Shown one piece after another: positions 1-5,976 of a stretch of DNA of 6,045 nt. Made by a program: the position numbers and the translations under genes. The notes under the pieces are model-generated. The model saw nothing but the letters and a program-made list of their open reading frames with translations. It did no database searches and was not told the origin of the DNA. This stretch comes from Clostridia bacterium. GTDB taxonomy: Bacteria; Bacillota; Clostridia; Oscillospirales; CAG-382. The stretch spans positions 1 through 6,045 of the forward strand of contig JAGDBE010000240.1 of NCBI GenBank assembly GCA_017959195.1. The letters run 5' to 3'. Every line of letters starts with the position of its first letter. Position 1 is the first letter of the stretch.

Positions 1-2
1 AA

Positions 3-890
3 CGTCGGCAAAAAGAAGTCACCTACTGCATGAATCCCGAAAATTACGAAAAAATTTCGGACAAAAGAGCGATAAAGGCGAAATATTATACGGTTTTCGG
101 CAAATATCCCGACCTGCGTCATCCGAAAACATATAACGAAAAACTTCAATGGATAAAGCTCTACGACCGCCGCCCCGAATACGTGAGTTTCGTTGACAAA
201 TACGAGGTCAAAAAGGTGGTCGCCGACATTATCGGCGAAAAGTACATAATCCCGACCTACGGCGTCTGGGACAGAGCCGAGGACATTGATTTCGACGCCC
301 TGCCCGACAAGTTCGTGCTCAAATGCACCCACGACAGCGAGAGCGTTACGATCTGCAAAAACAAGGCAGAATTTGACCGCGAGAAAGCTATCGAGCATCT
401 GAATCGCTGCCTTAAAAGAAGTATGTTTCTTTTCGGTCGCGAGTGGCCGTACAAGCACGTCAAGCCGAGGATCATAGCCGAAAAATATTTGCAGAACGAA
501 GACGGTTCGTCTATCAGCGATTACAAATTTTTCTGCTTTGACGGTGAAGTCAAGACGATGCTTATCGTGTCCGAGCGTTTCGAGCACGGCAGCAAGCTCG
601 ATTATTTCGCGCTCGACGGAACGCATCTGCCGTTCACTCACACCTATCCGAACGCGGCAGTGCCGCCGGCATTTCCGAAAAACTTTGAACTTATGAAGTC
701 TCTCGCCGAAAAACTTTCGGCAGGATATCCGCATATACGTCCCGACTTTTATGAGTGCAACGGCGAGGTCTATTTCGGCGAGCTCACCTTCTTTACGGGA
801 AGCGGATTTTTGCCCTTCCAGCCCGAAGAGTGGGACTATACTTTCGGTTCGTGGATAAAACTGCCGAGAAAAAAGATAAAAGCAAATTAA
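3..890 (+). CDS. TupA-like ATP-grasp protein, probably 5'-truncated by the window edge
   Basis: This matches the TupA-like ATP-grasp family found in polysaccharide clusters, expected to use ATP to activate a carboxylate and form an amide or ester on a surface glycopolymer. The substrate is unknown. Numbering from the ATG at 30: an N-terminal family signature PKTYNEKLQWIKLYDR (32-47), VDKYEV (55-60), ATP-binding FVLKCTHDSESV (95-106, Lys98), IIAEKYL (148-154), DYKFFCFDGEVK (164-175), and a C-terminal metal-binding region with Asp239 in RPDFY and Glu251 in GELTF, then SGF and EEWDY. No signal peptide or membrane segment is seen, so it should be cytoplasmic. The loop after Lys98 reads SES where I expect SGS or SGG. 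Start: the ATG at 30 has no Shine-Dalgarno, unlike every other gene here, and the frame stays open to base 3, so the true start is probably upstream. If the ATG at 30 is used, the protein is 286 aa. The next gene follows 15 bases after the stop. Family call is firm; substrate and start are not. Confidence 0.88.
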   Translation, partial: RRQKEVTYCMNPENYEKISDKRAIKAKYYTVFGKYPDLRHPKTYNEKLQWIKLYDRRPEYVSFVDKYEVKKVVADIIGEKYIIPTYGVWDRAEDIDFDALPDKFVLKCTHDSESVTICKNKAEFDREKAIEHLNRCLKRSMFLFGREWPYKHVKPRIIAEKYLQNEDGSSISDYKFFCFDGEVKTMLIVSERFEHGSKLDYFALDGTHLPFTHTYPNAAVPPAFPKNFELMKSLAEKLSAGYPHIRPDFYECNGEVYFGELTFFTGSGFLPFQPEEWDYTFGSWIKLPRKKIKAN

Positions 891-905
891 AAGGAGTGCG
901 TTTTT

Positions 906-1793
906 ATGGAAAAATGCTCGGTTTTGGTATCTTCCTGCGATAAATACCGCGACGCGTGGCTGCCGTTTTTCACTCTGCTAGGCAAATATTGGAAGGACAG
1001 ACCATATCCTCTGTATCTCAACACCGAGAGCGAAAAGGTTACGGAGGTTGCCGGTGTGCCGGTCACGTCTATCTCCTGCCCGTATAAAAACTGCTCGTGG
1101 AGCCGTCGCCTAATTCACGCCTTGAAACAGATAAAGAGCGAATACGTTATATTTATGCTCGAAGATTTCTTTATTATGAGTCCCGTCGATCAGAAAGAGA
1201 TCGAGCATTGCATCTCTCTTATGGAAGCTCACCCGAAGATCGCGAATATAAATTTCGGATACGGGAAATATCTTGAAAACGGCGAATATATAGATAAAAT
1301 TTACGCAAAACGCAGCCGCAACACGAGCTATTATCTCAATGCGCAGGCGGCGCTTTGGAGAAGAAAAACGCTTATAAAACTGCTTAGTCCATACGAAAGT
1401 GCTTGGCAGTTTGAACTTTACGGCAGCGAGAGGGCGAAGCTTTATAACCTTGATTTTATAATAAAAAAAGACGATATTTTGATTTTCGATTATCGAACAA
1501 ATGAAACTTATGGCTTTGGAATTAACAAAGGAATGTGGATGAAAGGAAATGTTGAACTTTTCAAAAAAGAGGGAATTACCGACGTTCCGTTTGAAAATTT
1601 GGGATTTTACGATCCCGAAAAAGTGACGTCGCAGATCGGAGTTAAGCCGAAAAGAACGTCCCGCGAAAAAATTATGCGGTTTTTCTTCGCCGGCGAAGAT
1701 CTGCCGCGCTGGGAGATAAAAGATCAGTTGAAACTTCTGTTTTCGCATCCGGGAACCTTCGCGAGGGAAAAAGTCCACGCGATAAGAAAATAA
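906..1793 (+). CDS. Putative glycosyltransferase with LED motif, family not named
   Basis: A 295-aa soluble protein that I read as a glycosyltransferase, though I cannot assign a CAZy family. The N-terminus SVLVSSCDKY (5-14) looks like the first beta strand of a GT-A nucleotide-sugar fold, and PYPLYLNTE (33-41) like a second strand. CSWSRRLIHALKQI (63-76) leads into a hydrophobic strand ending FMLEDFFI (83-90), the place where a DxD metal motif normally sits. Here it is Leu-Glu-Asp. Further on are NAQAALWRR (145-153) and SAWQFELYGSER (165-176), resembling the acceptor-side region of cytoplasmic sugar transferases that carry an LED rather than DxD. The C-terminal tail from about 248 is rich in Lys and Arg and may contact the membrane. 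The start is supported by AAGGAG at 891-896, 9 bases before the ATG. Bases 1440-1600 are visibly more AT-rich than the rest of the gene. The cluster context, between an ATP-grasp gene and a GT2 gene, supports a role in adding one sugar of a surface polysaccharide. Gene reality is near certain; function is inferred. Confidence 0.85.
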   Translation: MEKCSVLVSSCDKYRDAWLPFFTLLGKYWKDRPYPLYLNTESEKVTEVAGVPVTSISCPYKNCSWSRRLIHALKQIKSEYVIFMLEDFFIMSPVDQKEIEHCISLMEAHPKIANINFGYGKYLENGEYIDKIYAKRSRNTSYYLNAQAALWRRKTLIKLLSPYESAWQFELYGSERAKLYNLDFIIKKDDILIFDYRTNETYGFGINKGMWMKGNVELFKKEGITDVPFENLGFYDPEKVTSQIGVKPKRTSREKIMRFFFAGEDLPRWEIKDQLKLLFSHPGTFAREKVHAIRK

Positions 1794-1811
1794 ATATAAG
1801 AAGGGCTTTAT

Positions 1812-2840
1812 ATGAACGAAAAAGTCTCTGTGATAGTTCCGGTTTACAAAGCCGAGACGACTGTCGCACGGTGTATTGAGATCATAATTTCGCAAAATGA
1901 CATAGATCTTGAGCTTGTTTTGGTTGACGACGGCTCGCCCGACCGTTCGGGAGCTGTCTGCGACGAATATGCCGAAAAAGATCCGCGTATAAAGGTGATA
2001 CATAAAGCCAACGCAGGCGTTTCGGCGGCTCGCAACGCCGGCATTGAAGCGTCGAGCGGAGATTGGATAATGTTCTGCGACGCCGACGACGAAATTTTGC
2101 CGGGAACGATCGCGGAAATGCTGAAAGAGGGCGGCGACGCCGACATTGTTTTGGGCGGTTTTGAAGCTTACATCATAAACAAGCGCCGCAACAGAGTATC
2201 CATTATGAGGGATCTCAAAAGAGACTGTTTTTCGCTTGAAAAAGCTGAATTTACAGATGGTTTTTTCAAGTTTTATCAAACAAACAATATTTTGTCAAGC
2301 TGCGCAAAGCTTTTTCGCGCGGACATTATAAGGAAGAACAATATACGTTTTAACACCGATTTGGTGGTTTTGGAGGATTACGATTTCGTCCTCTCGTTCC
2401 TGCCGTTTTGCCGCAAAATTTGCAGCAGTTCGGCGACAGTTTACCTCTGGTACATCTTTCAGGAGAGCGGAACGCCGTATTACGCGAAGCGTTCGCGTAT
2501 GGATTACGCCGACGACGTTATCGCGGTTCACAGAAAGCACCAAGAAACGCTTGAAACGATGAACGTTTCGGACAAGGGCGACGTTTGGTCGGTCTGGAAA
2601 GACCTTTACGGCAACTTCGGAACGGCGCTGTCGGCGCTTTGGGCAATACCTACCGAGACATTTGGCGAAAAGCTCGCGAAACTTAAAAGAATACGGACGG
2701 TTTTGCGCGATCCGGCGTACAGAGCGTACGTAAAATTCAGCCGCGGCGAGTTTTCAAAGAAAGAATACCGTTATATGAAGCACCCGACGATGCTGTCTCT
2801 CTTCCTTTTGCGCAGAGAGCGCGAAAAGCTCGGAAAATAA
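1812..2840 (+). CDS. Family 2 glycosyltransferase (GT2), first of three
   Basis: A GT2 (GT-A fold) enzyme of 342 aa that should transfer a sugar from a nucleotide donor to a lipid-linked acceptor in the cytoplasm. Domain signs in order: IVPVYKAE (8-15), the nucleotide-binding DDGSPD (39-44), NAGVSAARNAGI (67-78, the usual G-x-S-x-A-R-N motif intact), the metal-binding DADD (90-93), CAKLFRADIIR (164-174), and Glu188-Asp189 in VVLEDYDF, the position of the usual catalytic-base motif. The region after about 230 is helical-looking and basic, as is common in this subfamily. No membrane segment is visible, and the length fits the family. Start: AAGG at 1801-1804, 7 bases before the ATG, and the protein begins MNEKVSVIVPVY, the normal N-terminal strand. 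It begins 18 bases after gene 2 and ends 16 bases before a second GT2 whose N-terminus is nearly the same, so the two are probably diverged paralogues. Donor sugar and linkage cannot be read from the sequence. Confidence 0.95.
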   Translation: MNEKVSVIVPVYKAETTVARCIEIIISQNDIDLELVLVDDGSPDRSGAVCDEYAEKDPRIKVIHKANAGVSAARNAGIEASSGDWIMFCDADDEILPGTIAEMLKEGGDADIVLGGFEAYIINKRRNRVSIMRDLKRDCFSLEKAEFTDGFFKFYQTNNILSSCAKLFRADIIRKNNIRFNTDLVVLEDYDFVLSFLPFCRKICSSSATVYLWYIFQESGTPYYAKRSRMDYADDVIAVHRKHQETLETMNVSDKGDVWSVWKDLYGNFGTALSALWAIPTETFGEKLAKLKRIRTVLRDPAYRAYVKFSRGEFSKKEYRYMKHPTMLSLFLLRREREKLGK

Positions 2841-2856
2841 TATTCAGGAGTCTAAA

Positions 2857-3837
2857 ATGAACGAAAAAATCACGGTTTTAGTGCCGGTTTACAACATGGG
2901 AAAGTATCTGAACACTTGTCTCGGTTCAATACTTGCGCAGACATACAAGAATTTTGAGCTTCTGCTGATCGACGACGGCTCGACCGACAGTTCGCCCGAA
3001 ATTTGCGACGAATTTGCAAATAAAGACGAACGGGTACGGGTTATTCACACAAAAAATCAAGGTCAGGATATGGCGAGAAACACCGGACTTGACAATACGC
3101 GCACCGATTATATAGCCATGGTCGACGCCGACGACTGCGTAAACTGTCATTTTCTCGAAATTCTCACCGACGCTATGGAAAAGACCGGCGCCGATATGGT
3201 TTACGGCTTTGCGAAGAATTATGAGAACGACAGCGAGATAGATTTTAACGAAAATATTGAAATTGTCGACGAAAACATAGTTTGCGCCGATGCCGGCGAG
3301 ATGCTGACGAGATTTTGCAAAGATTACGACGCAGGCATCGCCGTGCCGCATAAACTCTATAAGATGAAAGTGTTTGACGGCGTGCGCTATCCGCCGGTTC
3401 GCGTGAACATCGACGAGTGGACGATACATCACCTGCTTTTGAACTGCAAAAAAGTCGCCTATGTAAAGTCGAGAATATACTATTACCGCTACAGCCCCGA
3501 GGGTATGACGAGAAACTTCTCGCTCAAAAAGATTTCCGGCGTGCTTGCGCTGATCGACCGCATCGAAACGCTTGAAAAAGCCGGATACAGCGACCTTTTG
3601 CCGTCGGTTTACGGAAGACTTTATGAGGTTGCGGAGCGTTTTTACGCTAACTGTAAAAAACATGGTCTGAAATTGCCGAAAAAATTCAAAAAACTGAAGC
3701 CGGAATTCCGCAAAGCGTTCAAGATTTCGGTTTCAAAGCGCACCGATCTTTATTCGAGAAAAGAAATGTTTGCGAAAAAGATGTTCGGTTACAGTTTTTG
3801 TCTTTACAGCTTACTTTCAAAGCTTTTTAATGTATAA
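2857..3837 (+). CDS. Family 2 glycosyltransferase (GT2), second of three
   Basis: A 326-aa GT2 enzyme. Motifs: LVPVYNMGKYL (8-18), DDGSTD (39-44), QGQDMARNTGL (68-78), DADD (90-93), PHKLYKMKVFDGVRYP (164-179) and Asp186-Glu187 in NIDEWTIHHLL, followed by IYYYRYSPEGMTR (207-219), the conserved Y-Y-R segment near the end of the catalytic domain. Two departures stand out. The position that is nearly always Ser in the G-x-S-x-A-R-N motif is Asp71, and the usual E-D-E triad is I-D-E, which still keeps two acids. The C-terminal 70 residues are strongly basic (many Lys and Arg), compatible with peripheral membrane contact. AGGAG at 2846-2850 lies 6 bases before the ATG and fixes the start. It shares the start MNEK(V/I)(S/T)V with the preceding GT2 and several short nucleotide stretches with the last GT2 of the window. 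It is probably a polysaccharide repeat-unit transferase. Sugar specificity is unknown. Confidence 0.95.
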   Translation: MNEKITVLVPVYNMGKYLNTCLGSILAQTYKNFELLLIDDGSTDSSPEICDEFANKDERVRVIHTKNQGQDMARNTGLDNTRTDYIAMVDADDCVNCHFLEILTDAMEKTGADMVYGFAKNYENDSEIDFNENIEIVDENIVCADAGEMLTRFCKDYDAGIAVPHKLYKMKVFDGVRYPPVRVNIDEWTIHHLLLNCKKVAYVKSRIYYYRYSPEGMTRNFSLKKISGVLALIDRIETLEKAGYSDLLPSVYGRLYEVAERFYANCKKHGLKLPKKFKKLKPEFRKAFKISVSKRTDLYSRKEMFAKKMFGYSFCLYSLLSKLFNV

Positions 3838-3855
3838 AAAACGGAGGATTTTTCA

Positions 3856-4629
3856 ATGATCCCGAAAAAAATTCACTATTGTTGGCTCGGCGGCGCAAAA
3901 AAGCCCGAACTTGCCGAAAAATGCATTGCAAGTTGGGAAAAAATCTGTCCCGATTACGAAATAATCGAGTGGAACGAGTCAAATCTAGATATATCGTCCT
4001 TTCCGCTTTATACGAGGCAGGCATACGAGGCGAAAAAATGGGGTTTTGTGCCGGACTACATAAGATGTTGGCTGGTTTACACCTACGGCGGAATTTATCT
4101 TGATACCGACGTCGAGGTCATAAAGAATTTTGACGACCTTCTCGACAAACCGGCGTTTCTCGGATTTGAAGGTGCAAACGTAAATCTCGGATCGGGATTC
4201 GGCGCCGAGGCGGGTAACCCGTTGCTACTCGCAATTATGAAAGATTATGAAGAGCGACCGTTCATAAAACCTGACGGAAGTTTGGATCTTACGCCGTCTC
4301 CTGCATTAAATTCTGAGGTATTAAAACAGCACGGGATGGCACTAAATAACAAATATCAGGAAATTCCGGGCGTTGCGGCAATATATCCTGCCGAATATTT
4401 TTGCCCGATAGATTACTATACCGGCGAACTCAAGGCGACCGAAAACACCTACTCAATACATCACTATATGGCGTCCTGGATGTCAAAAAAACAGAGAAAA
4501 GCCGACATTAAAAAGGGCAAGATCTGGAAAAACGGCGACCTCAAAAAAGATTACGCCGACGTGAAAGCTGAAAGAGGCGTATTTTACGCATCGCTTTGGT
4601 ATCTCAAACAAAAACTGAAAGGTCGCTGA
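3856..4629 (+). CDS. GT32 / OCH1-like glycosyltransferase
   Basis: A 257-aa bacterial glycosyltransferase of the DxD-containing sugar-binding type (Gly_transf_sug, CAZy GT32), a family common in capsule and exopolysaccharide clusters. Motifs: IPKKIHYCWLGG (2-13, first strand and donor-binding loop), CPDYEIIEWNE (31-41), then the hallmark block 67-87 with Asp67 and Arg70 (DYIR), YGGIYLDTDVEV, where Asp83-Thr-Asp85 is the metal- and donor-binding DxD. GSGFGAEAGNPLL (112-124) and, near the end, IHHYMASWM (201-209), the family's C-terminal His and Ser-Trp, are also present. All key residues appear intact and the length is normal for bacterial members. No signal peptide or membrane segment is seen, so it should act in the cytoplasm on a lipid-linked acceptor. 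GGAGG at 3843-3847, 8 bases before the ATG, sets the start. It sits between two GT2 genes in the same orientation with 18- and 17-base gaps. The donor sugar cannot be predicted. Confidence 0.95.
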   Translation: MIPKKIHYCWLGGAKKPELAEKCIASWEKICPDYEIIEWNESNLDISSFPLYTRQAYEAKKWGFVPDYIRCWLVYTYGGIYLDTDVEVIKNFDDLLDKPAFLGFEGANVNLGSGFGAEAGNPLLLAIMKDYEERPFIKPDGSLDLTPSPALNSEVLKQHGMALNNKYQEIPGVAAIYPAEYFCPIDYYTGELKATENTYSIHHYMASWMSKKQRKADIKKGKIWKNGDLKKDYADVKAERGVFYASLWYLKQKLKGR

Positions 4630-4634
4630 TTCTC

Positions 4635-4640
4635 AAGGAG
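4635..4640 (+). promoter_or_regulatory. Shine-Dalgarno site deciding the start of the third GT2
   Basis: AAGGAG ends 6 bases before the ATG at 4647. An earlier in-frame ATG at 4596 would add 17 residues that do not look like GT2 sequence, would lie inside the GT32 gene, and has no comparable ribosome-binding site. The protein from 4647 starts a few residues before the first GT2 strand, as in the other two GT2 genes. This favours 4647 clearly. Confidence 0.9.
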
Positions 4641-4646
4641 ATTTTT

Positions 4647-5681
4647 ATGGATAATAAACCTAAACTCAGCATAATGGTTGCGGTTTACGGCGCGGAAAAG
4701 TACCTTGCAGAGGCACTTGATAGCATTCTCGCTTCTACTTATAAAGATTTTGAACTTATACTCGTAGATGACGGTTCCCCCGATAATTGCGGCAAAATTT
4801 GTGATGAATATGCAAATAATCATGAACGGGTACGCACTATTCACAAAAAGAACGGAGGACTTGCATCTGCGAGAAACGCCGGACTTGACATAGCAAGAGG
4901 CGATTTTGTAGGTTTTGTCGACAATGACGACCGCGTTATGCCGGAGATGTTCGAGCGAATGATAAATGCGCTTGAAAACGAGAACGCCGATATCGTTTGC
5001 TGCGGAATGCGGCTGCTTCGCGACGACGGAGTGGTAACTCCCTTCAAAGCGTGGCCGAAAAATGAGGAAATTTACATCGGAACTGACTGTTTGCAGCTTT
5101 TGCTCGACGCGAAAAACGGTTGCGGCGACTTCTATATGAATAAAGTGTACCGCCGAGAGCTGTTTGACGGCATCCGTCTGCCCGAAGGCAAGGTGTTCGA
5201 GGACATTTTCTCGATGCATTTGGTCTTTGAAAGGTCAAAAAAGACGATTTTTCTGCCCGAGGGACTGTACGAGTACCGTTTACTGACCAACAGTTTGTCT
5301 CATTCGACGGTTTGGAAGCCGAGCGCGCTCGATTTTTCGGCGTCTTGCCGCGGTCAGTATATATTTATTAAGGAAAAATACCCTAAATTCACGCCTCTCG
5401 CGGTTCAAAAATACGTTTCATCAATAATTTTGAACGCAAAGACGCTTGCATTGTCCGAAATTCCCGAACAGAAAGAACTTCTTTCGCAGTATGCGAAGGA
5501 TCTGAACGCGCTTGGCGACGATCTTTCGCTTTGTTCGGAGGACTTGCAAGTAAAAAGTCGGGTGCTTATGAAGAGCACGAAACGTTGGGTGAGACGTTGC
5601 CGGACGGTAAAGTTCTACGAAGATCAGCACAATCACCCGAAGCTGCAGGCGATTTTGAAACCTATTATCCGCCCGTGGTGA
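4647..5681 (+). CDS. Family 2 glycosyltransferase (GT2), third of three
   Basis: A 344-aa GT2 enzyme counted from the ATG at 4647. Motifs: LSIMVAVYGAEKYL (7-20), DDGSPD (41-46), GGLASARNAGL (70-80), the metal-binding DNDD (92-95), YMNKVYRRELFDGIRLPEG (163-181), Glu185-Asp186 in VFEDIF, and LPEGLYEYRLLTNSLSHS (203-220), the conserved Y-x-Y-R segment followed by an N-S-x-S/T motif. All expected catalytic positions are filled, although DND is less usual than DAD or DSD. The C-terminal 110 residues are a helical-looking extension ending in a basic stretch (KSTKRWVRRCR). No membrane segment is seen. Codon choice in the first 250 bases leans more to A/T-ending codons than in the neighbouring genes, which may reflect a separate origin. 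It is the last gene of the apparent operon: its TGA is followed by AT-rich sequence with inverted repeats. Most likely it adds a sugar to the same surface polysaccharide. Donor and linkage are unknown. Confidence 0.95.
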   Translation: MDNKPKLSIMVAVYGAEKYLAEALDSILASTYKDFELILVDDGSPDNCGKICDEYANNHERVRTIHKKNGGLASARNAGLDIARGDFVGFVDNDDRVMPEMFERMINALENENADIVCCGMRLLRDDGVVTPFKAWPKNEEIYIGTDCLQLLLDAKNGCGDFYMNKVYRRELFDGIRLPEGKVFEDIFSMHLVFERSKKTIFLPEGLYEYRLLTNSLSHSTVWKPSALDFSASCRGQYIFIKEKYPKFTPLAVQKYVSSIILNAKTLALSEIPEQKELLSQYAKDLNALGDDLSLCSEDLQVKSRVLMKSTKRWVRRCRTVKFYEDQHNHPKLQAILKPIIRPW

Positions 5682-5695
5682 CGGTTCCGAACCGT
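5681..5695 (+). repeat. Small inverted repeat at the end of the operon
   Basis: ACGGTT, CCG, AACCGT form a perfect 6-base-pair stem with a 3-base loop. Its first base is the last base of the third GT2 stop codon. A T-run follows only 20 bases later (5716-5720), too far for a standard intrinsic terminator, so a role in transcript ending or mRNA 3' stability is only a guess. Confidence 0.3.
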
Positions 5696-5709
5696 AGTTC
5701 GAGTCGAAA

Positions 5710-5753
5710 TTTCGCTTTTTATGAGTAAAAAGACCGAAAAAAATCATATTTTT
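5710..5753 (+). terminator. Possible weak transcription end: AT-rich stem-loop then T-run
   Basis: Bases 5715-5721 (CTTTTTA) and 5726-5732 (TAAAAAG) are perfect inverted repeats around a TGAG loop. The stem continues with 5710-5714 pairing to 5735-5739 across a two-base bulge, giving 12 pairs. Five T residues follow at 5749-5753 after a 9-base A-rich spacer. The stem is mostly A-T and the T-run does not abut it, so this is not a classical intrinsic terminator. Its place 28 bases after the operon's last stop is the main reason to propose it. Confidence 0.3.
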
Positions 5754-5785
5754 CATAATTTACAATTTGTTCACATTTGTTTTTT

Positions 5786-5811
5786 GACGCTTTTTTCGAC
5801 AAAAAATCGTC
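5786..5811. repeat. Imperfect inverted repeat in the 3' intergenic region
   Basis: GACGCTTTTTT (5786-5796) and AAAAAATCGTC (5801-5811) are complementary at 10 of 11 positions around a CGAC loop. Neither strand has a T-run directly after the stem, so I do not call it a terminator. It could be a protein-binding site or an RNA hairpin. Confidence 0.4.
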
Positions 5812-5846
5812 CTGAAACGTTTGAGCGATAGCTTGCTTTTCAAAAA

Positions 5847-5876
5847 CGAAATAAAACCCCGTCGAAATAAAATCCC
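5847..5876. repeat. Short tandem direct repeat, 14 bases, 16-base period
   Basis: CGAAATAAAACCCC (5847-5860) and CGAAATAAAATCCC (5863-5876) differ at one base and are separated by two bases. The repeats end 4 bases before a TATAAT at 5881-5886. Two near-identical boxes next to a -10-like element could be an operator, but the promoter itself is not convincing because no -35 hexamer is seen at 16-18 bases. Confidence 0.4.
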
Positions 5877-5880
5877 TATA

Positions 5881-5886
5881 TATAAT
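5881..5886 (+). promoter_or_regulatory. TATAAT, possible -10 element
   Basis: A perfect TATAAT lies in an AT-rich tract, about 90 bases before a reading frame that runs off the right edge. The bases 17 upstream (around 5858-5863, CCCGTC) do not resemble TTGACA. In sequence this AT-rich, a chance match is likely. Confidence 0.15.
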
Positions 5887-5893
5887 AAAATAA

Positions 5894-5973
5894 GGAAGAA
5901 AATTTTCAATTTCCGAGGGATTCGCGAAGCTGCCGCAGAAACGGTGGCGTCTGACCGAAGTCTTCATATATAA
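5894..5973 (+). other. Coding-like island without a start codon
   Basis: Within the AT-rich 3' region the stretch from about 5912 to 5965 is noticeably more GC-rich. In the frame of base 5915 it reads as a plausible peptide including KLPQKRWRLTEVF, ending at TAA 5971-5973. The frame opens only after a TAA at 5891-5893 and holds no ATG, GTG or TTG start. It also contains the short palindromes TTCGCGAA (5921-5928) and GAAGTCTTC (5957-5965). It could be the tail of a decayed gene, a dispersed intergenic repeat, or chance. I recognise no family. Confidence 0.2.
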
Positions 5974-5976
5974 ATA

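Noticed and set aside
1440..1520. AT-rich stretch in gene 2 with TATAAT-like strings, considered as an internal promoter
   Set aside because: No -35 partner is present at a suitable distance, the reading frame is intact, and the genes on either side are spaced as one operon.
1110..2279. A 389-codon open frame on the - strand across the end of gene 2 and the start of the first GT2
   Set aside because: It lies antisense to two strongly supported genes, crosses their boundary, has no recognisable domain, and is rich in Phe, Arg and Val as expected when GC-biased codons are read backwards.
2926..3663. A 245-codon - strand frame antisense to the second GT2
   Set aside because: It is a mirror of conserved GT2 codons. 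A similar shadow appears opposite the third GT2 at 4584-5219, which shows that the motif codons create it.
3856..4629. Considered whether the DxD protein could be a glycosylating toxin, since large clostridial toxins have a related fold
   Set aside because: It is only 257 aa, lacks translocation and receptor domains, has the family's capsule-type IHHY..SW ending, and sits in a polysaccharide operon.
4596..4646. An upstream ATG at 4596 as the start of the third GT2
   Set aside because: The added 17 residues do not resemble GT2, lie inside the GT32 gene, and lack the clear AAGGAG that precedes 4647.
5531..5728. A 65-codon + strand frame overlapping the end of the third GT2
   Set aside because: The GT2 frame continues normally to 5681 with a basic family-like tail, and the alternative frame lacks a ribosome-binding site. 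I see no sign of a frameshift.
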